Source of the DNA: Pseudomonadota bacterium
GTDB taxonomy: Bacteria; Pseudomonadota; Gammaproteobacteria; Enterobacterales; Succinivibrionaceae
Assembly: GCA_023460615.1 (NCBI GenBank)
Contig: JAEWPL010000098.1
Location: 1-6,078, forward strand
Direction of reading: 5' to 3'
DNA: 6,078 nucleotides
Part shown: one piece after another, positions 1 through 6,078 of the stretch
How the letters are laid out: the number at the start of each line of letters is the position of its first letter
Position numbering within the stretch: the first letter of the stretch is position 1
Program-made: the position numbers and the translations under genes
Notes under the pieces: generated by a model
Databases searched by the model: none
Seen by the model: the letters and a program-made list of their open reading frames with translations, nothing else
Told to the model about the DNA's origin: nothing

Positions 1-957
1 ACTATTCATTTGATCCCACAAAATTACCGTACAGAGTCCTCAAATCTTGTGGAAAACCCAATTGGTATGTTTGCAAAAAGACTAGATGTGAATGTACATA
101 TCATAGGTTGCAACACTCTTTATATGAAGAATATCGAAAATGCCTTAAAGATGGCATCTAGAGATATTTATATGAAGACTCCAATTTACGAAGGTTTAGC
201 AGCTACAAACGCCGTACTTTTTGATTCTGAGATTGAAATTGGTGTAATTCACATTGATATAGGCTCAGGTTGTGTATCTGTTACCGTTTTTGAAGGTAAA
301 AGACAGCTTTTATCTTTTGGTATTTCAGATGGTGGTGATTATATTACTAGATTTATTGCCAAAGCTTTTGGTATCTCACCTGCTGATGCTGAGTACTTAA
401 AGTGTAACTATGGCAAAGCTTCCTATAAATTATTACAACCTGAAGAATATGATGAAGTGTTACCAATTCCATCTGAAAAAGGTGCAAGTGGTAATCAAAT
501 AACTAAGGTAGCTTTATGCTCATATATCAACAGAGCCTTAGTTAATATGGTAGATTTAATTATTCAAAAGGTAGTTTCTTATTGTGGCGAAAGTTTTGAT
601 AAGTTAACTATCGGATCAGGAGTAGTGTTAACAGGTGGTACAGCAAAGCTTCAGGGCATTGAGTATGTATTCTCAGAGCGCTTAAGAAGCAGAGCAGAAG
701 ATCCTACCTGTCGTTTTTTAAATATTTCCTCAAAGGTAAGAATTGGTCACCCAATTAAATTGTCCATGTATGAAAATGCTGGAGACAGAGTAGCTGTATC
801 TGATACTGATAAAGCAGTGCTTATCGGTCTATTAAGATCTGCAAGATTTGAGGATCTAAACCAATATGATAACCACGCTCCAAAAGAAAAGGTTGCCAAA
901 GGCATTGTAGGTAGAATAATTCAGCGTGCTAAAGTATGGGCAGATCGTGAGCTATAA
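1..957 (+). CDS. ftsA: Cell division protein FtsA, 5'-truncated by window edge
   Basis: FtsA is the actin-like ATP-binding protein that anchors FtsZ filaments to the inner membrane and helps recruit later divisome proteins. The frame is open from base 1, and the 318 visible residues match E. coli FtsA (420 aa) from about its IPQEY segment onward, so roughly the first 100-140 residues lie upstream. A TTG at 10-12 falls inside this conserved segment and is not a start. Visible landmarks are the IPQNY segment (residues 5-9 of the fragment), a phosphate-2-like loop DIGSG (86-90, bases 256-270), the adenosine loop LTGGTA (210-215) and a C-terminal amphipathic helix (about 301-316) like the E. coli membrane-targeting helix. 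It ends in REL where E. coli ends KEF. ftsZ follows after 78 bases, the usual dcw-cluster order. The phosphate-2 loop departs from the E. coli sequence (see findings). Confidence 0.97.
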   Translation, partial: TIHLIPQNYRTESSNLVENPIGMFAKRLDVNVHIIGCNTLYMKNIENALKMASRDIYMKTPIYEGLAATNAVLFDSEIEIGVIHIDIGSGCVSVTVFEGKRQLLSFGISDGGDYITRFIAKAFGISPADAEYLKCNYGKASYKLLQPEEYDEVLPIPSEKGASGNQITKVALCSYINRALVNMVDLIIQKVVSYCGESFDKLTIGSGVVLTGGTAKLQGIEYVFSERLRSRAEDPTCRFLNISSKVRIGHPIKLSMYENAGDRVAVSDTDKAVLIGLLRSARFEDLNQYDNHAPKEKVAKGIVGRIIQRAKVWADREL

Positions 958-976
958 CAAAAAATTTGCTTATAAT

Positions 977-1007
977 TGAATTATTTTGTGTAAAAATTGG
1001 TATGATT
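977..1007 (+). promoter_or_regulatory. Probable extended -10 promoter for ftsZ
   Basis: In the ftsA-ftsZ gap there is a TATGAT -10 box at 1002-1007, directly preceded by TGG (999-1001), which gives the TGn extended -10 pattern. The best -35 candidate, TTGAAT at 977-982, is 19 bases upstream, longer than the ideal 17, but extended -10 promoters depend less on the -35. Transcription would start near 1014, leaving a leader of about 22 bases. ftsZ is commonly served by several promoters inside and after ftsA, so this would add to read-through rather than replace it. It is a pattern call only. Confidence 0.5.
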
Positions 1008-1024
1008 GATAGAAAGATTTTTTT

Positions 1025-1029
1025 GAGAG
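1025..1029 (+). promoter_or_regulatory. Ribosome binding site of ftsZ
   Basis: GAGAG lies six bases before the ATG at 1036, in an A/T-rich, probably unstructured context. It supports this ATG as the start. The 78-base gap also shows that ftsZ is not translationally coupled to ftsA. Confidence 0.7.
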
Positions 1030-1035
1030 TAAAAA

Positions 1036-2358
1036 ATGAGCGATTTTAGAGTAGAAGAGTCAACTGGTACAGAAGAATTAACAGGTCATGATCACTCTTG
1101 CAAGAGCGTGATCCGCGTGCTAGGTATTGGTGGCGGTGGTGGTAACTCACTACAGCACATGATTAATGAAAGCCTAACTGGCGTTGAATTTATTGCAGTT
1201 AATACTGATTCTCAAGCTTTAAAGAAGTCAACTTCACCATTAAAAGTTCAAATCGGTGTTAAGTTAACTAACGGTTTAGGTGCTGGTTGCGATCCAAACA
1301 AAGGTCGTAAAGCAGCCGAAGAGAGCAAGGATGATATCAAGAAGTTAATCCAAGGCTCTGATATGGTGTTTATTACCGCTGGTATGGGTGGTGGTACCGG
1401 TACTGGTGCAGCTCCTATTATTGCTGAGATTGCTAAAGAGACTGGTGCACTAACTGTTGCAGTTGTAACTCGCCCATTCAAGTTTGAAGGTAAGAGACAC
1501 ATGGTTAATGCTGAGTCTGGTATTACCGAGTTGTCAAAGCATGTAGATTCTTTAATTGTTATCGATAACGATAAGTTATTAAAGAACTTAGGCGCAAACA
1601 TTTCTATCGTTAATGCTTTTAATGCTGCAAATGATGTTTTATTAAATGCAGTTAAGGGCATTACTGATGCAATTACACATCCAGGCTTCATCAACTTAGA
1701 CTTTGCTGACGTAGTAACCATTATGCGTGGTCGTGGTCATGCAATGATCGGTAACGGTGTAGGTCAAGGTGCAAACTTTGTACAAGACGCTGTGGATAGA
1801 GCAATTCACTCACCACTTATCGAGCAAGTTGATATTAAGTCAGCTGCAGGCTTACTTGCAAACATTCGTGTAAATCCAAACTTCCCTATCTCTAAGTGGG
1901 AAGAAGTATGTAATGCAGTTCAGTCCTATGCTGATGAGGAAGCAGATTGCAAGTTCGGTATGATCTTTGATGAGTCTATCGCTGAAGATCAAGTATCTGT
2001 AACCATCTTAATTACAGGTATCTCTGCTTCAGATAACAATTTAGCAACTAAGCACAGAGCTCAACAGCAATTTACAGAGTCATCTGTAAAGCGCCCACAA
2101 GAGTCTAGTGGTTTCTTTGGTGAGGTATCTCGTAACAATAGTTACCAAGCTCCTGCAGCTACTGCATCAGCACAAGCTCAAGATCCTTTCCGTCAGAGCC
2201 AACAAGGTTATGGCTTTAGCGCAAACCAAGATCAGAACTTCACAAGCCCTCGTGAGCCTGCTGAAGTACCTGTAGATTCTTTTGCAAAGAGCCCAGCTGA
2301 AGACAAAGATGGTGATTTGTGGACCTTACCACCAATTCTTCGTTCAAAGTCTGAATAA
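1036..2358 (+). CDS. ftsZ: Cell division GTPase FtsZ
   Basis: FtsZ is the tubulin-like GTPase that polymerises into the cytoplasmic Z-ring. At 440 aa it is longer than E. coli FtsZ (383 aa). In order it has a 22-residue N-terminal tail (about 13 longer than in E. coli, containing GHDHSC), the nucleotide-binding Rossmann start GIGGGGGN (30-37), the tubulin signature GGGTGTG (118-124), and the T7 synergy loop NLDFAD (220-225). D222 and D225 of that loop correspond to the catalytic Asp209 and Asp212 of E. coli. The globular core ends near residue 330. A Gln/Ser/Ala-rich linker of about 95 residues (331-425) follows and explains most of the extra length. The C-terminal conserved peptide is LWTLPPILRSKSE (428-440), recognisable by position and LR ending but divergent. 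The start is supported by GAGAG six bases upstream. A strong terminator follows, so ftsZ closes the upstream operon. Confidence 0.99.
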   Translation: MSDFRVEESTGTEELTGHDHSCKSVIRVLGIGGGGGNSLQHMINESLTGVEFIAVNTDSQALKKSTSPLKVQIGVKLTNGLGAGCDPNKGRKAAEESKDDIKKLIQGSDMVFITAGMGGGTGTGAAPIIAEIAKETGALTVAVVTRPFKFEGKRHMVNAESGITELSKHVDSLIVIDNDKLLKNLGANISIVNAFNAANDVLLNAVKGITDAITHPGFINLDFADVVTIMRGRGHAMIGNGVGQGANFVQDAVDRAIHSPLIEQVDIKSAAGLLANIRVNPNFPISKWEEVCNAVQSYADEEADCKFGMIFDESIAEDQVSVTILITGISASDNNLATKHRAQQQFTESSVKRPQESSGFFGEVSRNNSYQAPAATASAQAQDPFRQSQQGYGFSANQDQNFTSPREPAEVPVDSFAKSPAEDKDGDLWTLPPILRSKSE

Positions 2359-2371
2359 TTAAATTTCATGT

Positions 2372-2400
2372 AAAAGAGGCTACCTTTGGTAGCCTTTTTT
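2372..2400 (+). terminator. Rho-independent terminator after ftsZ
   Basis: An 8-bp perfect stem, AGGCTACC (2377-2384) paired with GGTAGCCT (2388-2395), encloses a three-base TTT loop and is followed by a T run to 2400. The A run at 2372-2375 can pair with the T run and lengthen the stem. The hairpin begins 18 bases after the ftsZ stop, so it should end the division-gene transcript and separate it from lpxC. The A run also gives the reverse strand a short T run, but no minus-strand gene needs it. Confidence 0.93.
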
Positions 2401-2411
2401 ATAGGCAATCC

Positions 2412-2436
2412 TAAAGACAAGCTGTTTTAAAGACAA
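2412..2436 (+). repeat. Short direct repeat TAAAGACAA upstream of lpxC promoter
   Basis: TAAAGACAA occurs at 2412-2420 and again at 2428-2436, a period of 16 bases, and a related TTTTGACAA lies at 2447-2455. The copies sit between the ftsZ terminator and the lpxC promoter, where an activator or repressor site could be. The repeat is short and the region is AT-rich, so chance is a real alternative. I do not recognise the motif. Confidence 0.3.
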
Positions 2437-2472
2437 TATCTTAGCTTTTGACAACAGAAAGTTTAGGCATTT

Positions 2473-2504
2473 TTGTGCTGAAACTCTAAATTTTGGTATA
2501 TAAT
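2473..2504 (+). promoter_or_regulatory. Probable promoter of the lpxC-ampD-acnB unit
   Basis: The run TATATAAT at 2497-2504 offers two overlapping -10 boxes. TATATA at 2497-2502 is preceded by TGG (2494-2496), an extended -10 pattern, and lies 18 bases after a TTGTGC -35 candidate at 2473-2478. TATAAT at 2499-2504 is a consensus -10 but has a poorer -35. The predicted start near 2509-2511 gives a leader of about 25 bases. Its position just past a terminator, with no other obvious promoter, makes it the likely start of the downstream unit. Confidence 0.65.
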
Positions 2505-2522
2505 TTAGGTCACAAAATCGGC

Positions 2523-2529
2523 AAGAGGG
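2523..2529 (+). promoter_or_regulatory. Ribosome binding site of lpxC
   Basis: AAGAGGG lies six bases before the ATG at 2536. It is the clearest Shine-Dalgarno sequence in the window and fixes the start, which also aligns with the first residue of E. coli LpxC. Confidence 0.8.
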
Positions 2530-2535
2530 CGATAA

Positions 2536-3471
2536 ATGATCAATCAACGTACAATTGCAAAGCCTGTATCCATGACCGGAATTGGTTTACATTCAGGTGC
2601 TAAAGTAGAAGTTGCCTTTAGACCTGCAAATGCTAACACAGGAATTGTATATACTAGAACCGATCTAAATCCTACAGTGTCTATTAAGTGTAATGCACAA
2701 AATGTGCGTGATACTCAATTGTGCACAGCTTTAGTTAATGAAGATGGCGTGAGAATTTCCACTGTTGAACATTTAACAGCTGCACTAAGTGCTTTAGGTA
2801 TTGATAATTTATACGTTGATGTTAATGCTCCTGAAGTTCCTGTAATGGATGGTTCAGCTCAACCATTTATCTATTTATTTGCCTCAACCGGTATTCAAGA
2901 ATTATCCACTCCAAAAAAGTTCATTCGTGTAACTCGTAAAGTTAGAGTTGAAAACGAAGGTAAGTGGGCTGAGCTTACACCTAGTGAAGCTGGATTCCAC
3001 TTAGATTTACAAATTGACTTTGATCATCCTGCAATGGATAAAGACAAGCAACATTATGCTATGGATTTTACAGGTCAAGCCTTTGCATCTGATGTATCTC
3101 GTGCAAGAACCTTCTGCTTTATGAGAGACGTGGAATTTATGCACGCTCACAATCTAGCTTTAGGTGGCTCTCTTGATAATGCAGTAGTTTTAGATGATCG
3201 TCGTGTTATCAATCCTGAAGGTCTTCGATACGAAGACGAATTTGTAAAGCATAAGTTACTAGATGCTATTGGTGATTTATATATGAGTGGTCACAGCATT
3301 TTAGGTAATTTCAAAGCTTACAAGACTGGCCACGATTTGAACAATCGTTTACTTAGAGCTTTATTGTCTGACAGCGCAAATTATCAGATCTTAGAGTTTA
3401 CTAAGCCTCAAGAAGGTCAAAGCGAAACTATTGACTTCTTAGACGCTAAAAAGATTATTGCAGCTTACTAG
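2536..3471 (+). CDS. lpxC: UDP-3-O-acyl-N-acetylglucosamine deacetylase LpxC
   Basis: LpxC is the cytoplasmic zinc deacetylase that removes the acetyl group from UDP-3-O-acyl-GlcNAc, the committed step of lipid A synthesis. The protein has 311 aa (E. coli 305) and aligns from MINQRT to near the end. The zinc and catalytic residues are present: E78 and H79 in STVEHL, H239 and D243 in FVKHKLLDAIGDL, and H266 in YKTGHDLNN. These match E. coli E78, H79, H238, D242 and H265. The sequence VPVMDGS (101-107) is also conserved. It follows ftsZ as in E. coli but is separated from it by a terminator and its own promoter. The C-terminus ends IIAAY and lacks the E. coli LAxxxxxAVLA tail that FtsH recognises. 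ampD starts 10 bases downstream. Confidence 0.99.
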   Translation: MINQRTIAKPVSMTGIGLHSGAKVEVAFRPANANTGIVYTRTDLNPTVSIKCNAQNVRDTQLCTALVNEDGVRISTVEHLTAALSALGIDNLYVDVNAPEVPVMDGSAQPFIYLFASTGIQELSTPKKFIRVTRKVRVENEGKWAELTPSEAGFHLDLQIDFDHPAMDKDKQHYAMDFTGQAFASDVSRARTFCFMRDVEFMHAHNLALGGSLDNAVVLDDRRVINPEGLRYEDEFVKHKLLDAIGDLYMSGHSILGNFKAYKTGHDLNNRLLRALLSDSANYQILEFTKPQEGQSETIDFLDAKKIIAAY

Positions 3472-3472
3472 G
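3470..3472 (+). promoter_or_regulatory. Ribosome binding site of ampD, overlapping the lpxC stop
   Basis: AGG at 3470-3472 shares two bases with the lpxC TAG stop (3469-3471) and lies nine bases before the GTG at 3482. A ribosome finishing lpxC would sit on this site, so translational coupling is likely. The competing TTG at 3458 has only an A-rich stretch upstream. Confidence 0.5.
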
Positions 3473-3481
3473 CAACAAGCA

Positions 3482-4009
3482 GTGGAAATTAAAGCTGGAT
3501 GGCTTACAAAGGTAAGACAAGTTCCTACTAAAAGGTTTGGCAAAAGACCTATAGGTACTGATATCAGCTTAATTGTGATCCACTGTATTTCCCTCCCGCC
3601 TAAAAAGTTTGGCGGTCCTTATGTCGATGATATTTTTATAGGTTGTCTTGATCCTAGTGCAGATCCTTACTTTAAGGATGTAGCTAAACTTGAGGTATCT
3701 ACCCATCTTTTTATCAACCGCAAAGGTATTATCACTCAGTATGTTTCCTTTTTAGATAGAGCTTGGCATGCTGGTCGCTCCTCCTATAATGATCATAAAG
3801 AGTGCAATGACTATTCAATTGGAATCGAACTTGAGGGAAGTGACGATTCTGAATACACTAATGAGCAATATGCAAGCTTAAAAGAAGTGGTGACACTTCT
3901 TAAACAGACTTATCCATCAATTGGCAATAATATTGCCGGACACAATGAAGTTGCTCCAACTAGAAAGACAGATCCTGGTCCTTTTTTTGATTGGAGTAGC
4001 GTAAGATAA
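3482..4009 (+). CDS. ampD: 1,6-anhydro-N-acetylmuramyl-L-alanine amidase AmpD
   Basis: AmpD is the cytoplasmic zinc amidase that cuts the stem peptide from 1,6-anhydroMurNAc during peptidoglycan recycling. Where an AmpR-AmpC system exists, it thereby keeps beta-lactamase uninduced. I choose the GTG at 3482 (175 aa) over an in-frame TTG at 3458. From GTG the protein begins MEIKAGWL, aligning with E. coli MLLEEGWL, and the key residues take the family numbering exactly: zinc ligands H34, H154 and D164, and catalytic E116 and K162. Other landmarks are ISLPP (36-40), RAWHAG (93-98), CNDYSIGIELEG (108-119) and RKTDPGP (161-167). There is no signal peptide, which fits AmpD and argues against periplasmic AmiD/AmpDh paralogues. 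The C-terminus ends eight residues short of E. coli (183 aa), after FDWSSVR. It sits 10 bases after lpxC and 19 before acnB. Positions 35, 71 and 107 differ from E. coli (see findings). Confidence 0.97.
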   Translation: MEIKAGWLTKVRQVPTKRFGKRPIGTDISLIVIHCISLPPKKFGGPYVDDIFIGCLDPSADPYFKDVAKLEVSTHLFINRKGIITQYVSFLDRAWHAGRSSYNDHKECNDYSIGIELEGSDDSEYTNEQYASLKEVVTLLKQTYPSIGNNIAGHNEVAPTRKTDPGPFFDWSSVR

Positions 4010-4012
4010 CCA

Positions 4013-4017
4013 AAGGA
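4013..4017 (+). promoter_or_regulatory. Ribosome binding site of acnB
   Basis: AAGGA (4013-4017) begins four bases after the ampD stop and lies 11 bases before the ATG at 4029. The spacing is slightly long, but no closer in-frame start exists, and the ATG fits the start of the AcnB family. Confidence 0.6.
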
Positions 4018-4028
4018 TCATTTAACTT

Positions 4029-6078
4029 ATGGCAAGTTACCTTCAAGAATATTTTGAGCAAGCAGCTCAACGTGAGAAACTAGGCATTCCTCCTTTAGCC
4101 TTAACCGAAGACTTCACCAAAGAGCTTTGCTCTTTACTTTTAAATCCACCTGTAGGTGCTGAAAAAGAGTTACTTCACTTATTAAAAGACAGAATTAACC
4201 CAGGTGTAGATGCTTCATCAAAAGTAAAAGCTTTGTTTCTATACGAAATTGCAAGTGGTAAAAAAGTAAGTCCATTAGTTGATAAAAAGCTTGCTGTAAG
4301 TTTACTTGGTAACATGAAAGGTGGTTTTAACGTAGGCTACCTAATTGAGTTACTAAAAGATGAGACTTTAGCTCAAGATGCTAAAGTAGCTCTAGAGCAC
4401 ACCTTACTTATCTACAATGCCTTTGATGAGGTTGCATCTCTTGCAGATAAAGGTAATAAAGTAGCACGTGAGTTAATTGAAAACTGGGCAAACGCTACTT
4501 GGTTTACCTCAAAAGAAAAGTACCCAAAAAAGCTTACTTTAACTGTGTTTAAAGTCGCAGGTGAGACTAATACTGACGATTTCTCACCAGCACCTGATGC
4601 TTGGAGTCGTCCTGATATTCCACTACATGCTCAAGCTATGTACAAAATCTCCCGTGACGATTTAAAAGCTGATGTTGAAGGTGTTAAAGGTCCTATTAGC
4701 ACTATTGAAAATTTAAAGGCAAAGGGTAATCCATTACTATTTGTTGGTGATGTTGTAGGTACCGGATCTTCACGTAAATCTGCAGCTAACTCTTTAATTT
4801 GGCATATCGGTCATGATATTGAAGGTGTACCAAATAAGAGAGCAGGTGGCGTAGTTGTAGGTGGTAAGATTGCTCCTATTTTCTACACTACTTTAGAGGA
4901 TTCAGGTGCTCTACCAATTGAAGCTGATGTTTCAAATTTAAACTCTGGTGATGTAGTAGATTTAAATGTTTATGACGGTACTATTACCGATCATGAAAGC
5001 GGTAAAGTATTAACTCAATTTGCTCTAAAGACTAATACCTTACTTGATGAGGTACGTGCAGGCGGTAGAATTCCTTTAATTATTGGTAAAGATTTAACCG
5101 CTAAAGCTCGTAAGTACTTAAACTTACCTGAATCTAAAGAATTTGCAAAACCTGTTGAGGTTAAAGCAACTGGTGGCTTTACTCGTGCTCAAAAGATTGT
5201 TGGTAAAGCTTGTGGTCTTGAAGGTGTACGTCCAGGTCAATATTGTCAGCCTGTGATTGCAACTGTAGGCTCTCAAGATACAACAGGTCCTATGACCCGT
5301 GATGAGCTAATTGATTTAGCTTGCTTAAAGTTTAGTGCTCCTGTGGTAATGCAGTCTTTCTGCCACACAGCAGCTTATCCAAAGCCTGTGGATGTTAAGA
5401 CTCACCACACCTTACCAAAATTCATTCAAGAGCGCGGTGGTATTGCCCTAAATCCAGGGGATGGTGTAATCCACTCCTGGCTTAACAGAATGTGTCTACC
5501 TGATACTATAGGTACTGGTGGTGATTCTCACACTCGTATGCCTTTAGGTATCTCTTTTGCCGCAGGCTCAGGCTTAGTTGCCTTTGCTGCTGCAACCGGC
5601 ATCATGCCACTTGATATGCCTGAATCTGTATTAGTTCGCTTTGTAGGTAAGAGAAAGCCTGGAATTACTTTACGTGATTTAGTCCATGCAATTCCTTACT
5701 TTGCAATTCAAAAGGGCTTATTAACTGTTGAGAAGAAAGGTAAAAAGAATGTCTTCTCAGGCAAGATTATTGAAATTGAAGGTCTTGAGGATTTAAGTGT
5801 GGAGCATGCTTTTGAGCTTGCTGATGCTTCAGCTGAGAGATCTGCTGCAGCTTGCTCTATTAAATTGTCAAAAGAGTCTGTCTCTCAATATCTAAAGTCT
5901 AATATCGCACTACTACGTAAGATGGCAGAGGATGGCTACCAGACCCGCGAAGCTTTATTAAAGCGTGCTGACGATATGCAAAAGTGGCTTGATAACCCAA
6001 CCTTAATTGAAGCTGACAAGGATTGTAGCTATGCTGCAGTACTTGAGATTGATTGCTCACAAATCAATGAGCCAATTT
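4029..6078 (+). CDS. acnB: Aconitate hydratase B (AcnB), 3'-truncated by window edge
   Basis: AcnB is the cytoplasmic [4Fe-4S] aconitase that interconverts citrate and isocitrate through cis-aconitate, and in many bacteria it also handles 2-methyl-cis-aconitate. The frame is open from ATG 4029 to the last base, giving 683 whole codons of about 865 in E. coli. The order is AcnB-type, with an N-terminal HEAT-like domain (about 1-160) and a swivel domain ahead of the catalytic core, unlike AcnA. Landmarks are GETNTDDFSPAPDAW (178-192), GDVVGTGSSRKSA (240-252), GSQDTTGPMTRDEL (414-427), SFCHTAAYPKP (443-453) and GTGGDSHTR (495-503). The three cluster cysteines (E. coli C710, C769, C772) lie beyond the window, so the catalytic state is not confirmed. 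The N-terminus runs three residues past that of E. coli. The 19-base gap after ampD holds no terminator or promoter, so acnB is probably read from the lpxC promoter. Confidence 0.98.
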   Translation, partial: MASYLQEYFEQAAQREKLGIPPLALTEDFTKELCSLLLNPPVGAEKELLHLLKDRINPGVDASSKVKALFLYEIASGKKVSPLVDKKLAVSLLGNMKGGFNVGYLIELLKDETLAQDAKVALEHTLLIYNAFDEVASLADKGNKVARELIENWANATWFTSKEKYPKKLTLTVFKVAGETNTDDFSPAPDAWSRPDIPLHAQAMYKISRDDLKADVEGVKGPISTIENLKAKGNPLLFVGDVVGTGSSRKSAANSLIWHIGHDIEGVPNKRAGGVVVGGKIAPIFYTTLEDSGALPIEADVSNLNSGDVVDLNVYDGTITDHESGKVLTQFALKTNTLLDEVRAGGRIPLIIGKDLTAKARKYLNLPESKEFAKPVEVKATGGFTRAQKIVGKACGLEGVRPGQYCQPVIATVGSQDTTGPMTRDELIDLACLKFSAPVVMQSFCHTAAYPKPVDVKTHHTLPKFIQERGGIALNPGDGVIHSWLNRMCLPDTIGTGGDSHTRMPLGISFAAGSGLVAFAAATGIMPLDMPESVLVRFVGKRKPGITLRDLVHAIPYFAIQKGLLTVEKKGKKNVFSGKIIEIEGLEDLSVEHAFELADASAERSAAACSIKLSKESVSQYLKSNIALLRKMAEDGYQTREALLKRADDMQKWLDNPTLIEADKDCSYAAVLEIDCSQINEPI

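Noticed and set aside
10..12. TTG as a start for the first gene
   Set aside because: The frame is open to base 1 and the residues around it match the interior of FtsA, so the gene begins upstream of the window.
1248..1721. 157-codon open frame on the minus strand inside ftsZ
   Set aside because: It lies wholly inside the conserved ftsZ coding region, resembles no family I know, and reads as an antisense shadow of codon bias.
2232..2420. 62-codon open frame on the minus strand across the ftsZ end and terminator
   Set aside because: It runs through the ftsZ C-terminus and the terminator hairpin, and its sequence resembles no family I know.
2448..2453. Perfect TTGACA -35 hexamer upstream of lpxC
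   Set aside because: At 16-18 bases downstream there is only T-rich sequence (around 2470-2477) with no credible -10, so the promoter at 2473-2504 is preferred.
2359..2535. Possible small RNA or leader peptide in the ftsZ-lpxC gap
   Set aside because: The terminator, repeats and promoter account for the gap, and I saw no small reading frame with a ribosome binding site and no second hairpin of note.
3458..3460. TTG as the start of ampD, overlapping lpxC by 14 bases
   Set aside because: The GTG at 3482 has a better-placed AGG, matches the E. coli N-terminus, and gives exact family numbering of all catalytic residues; the eight extra residues have no counterpart.
1..6078. Mobile element, phage, CRISPR or defence system
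   Set aside because: All five genes are core housekeeping genes in uniform composition; no transposase, integrase, terminal inverted repeat, spacer-repeat pattern or tRNA-like fold was seen.

Overview
The window is an ordinary, fully coding stretch of chromosome in which every gene is on the + strand: the 3' part of ftsA, then complete ftsZ, lpxC and ampD, then the 5' four-fifths of acnB, which runs off the end. All five proteins align along their length with the gammaproteobacterial (E. coli-type) families, and I saw no frameshift. The sequence is AT-rich, with codon use that looks uniform from gene to gene. FtsA-FtsZ followed by LpxC, plus an AcnB-type aconitase, points to a Gram-negative gammaproteobacterium. 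The low GC, together with the non-enterobacterial gene order, makes me think of Succinivibrionaceae or a similar host-associated lineage. That family guess is weak and comes from general impression, not from a search.

Layout. Bases 1-957 hold the end of the dcw (division and cell wall) cluster's ftsA. A 78-base gap carries a probable extended -10 promoter and a good ribosome binding site for ftsZ (1036-2358). A near-perfect intrinsic terminator (2372-2400) closes the division operon. The 177-base gap that follows holds this terminator, a short direct repeat, and a second extended -10 promoter that starts a new unit. That unit is lpxC (2536-3471), ampD (GTG start at 3482, to 4009) and acnB (4029 onward), with gaps of only 10 and 19 bases and no terminator between them.

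How the genes fit together. FtsA tethers FtsZ filaments to the inner membrane to build the division ring. LpxC commits UDP-acyl-GlcNAc to lipid A, so it sets outer-membrane supply. AmpD trims anhydro-muropeptides in the cytoplasm for peptidoglycan recycling. Division, outer membrane and cell-wall recycling are therefore encoded side by side. AcnB (citrate to isocitrate) is a metabolic gene that appears to have become attached to the end of this envelope unit. In E. coli lpxC is followed by secM-secA, which is not the case here.

I found no mobile element, CRISPR array, RNA gene or clearly novel system. The points worth a second look are the lpxC-ampD-acnB junction, a divergent FtsZ C-terminal peptide, charge reversals near the AmpD substrate site, the absence of the E. 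coli-type degron at the LpxC tail, and altered residues in the FtsA phosphate-2 loop.
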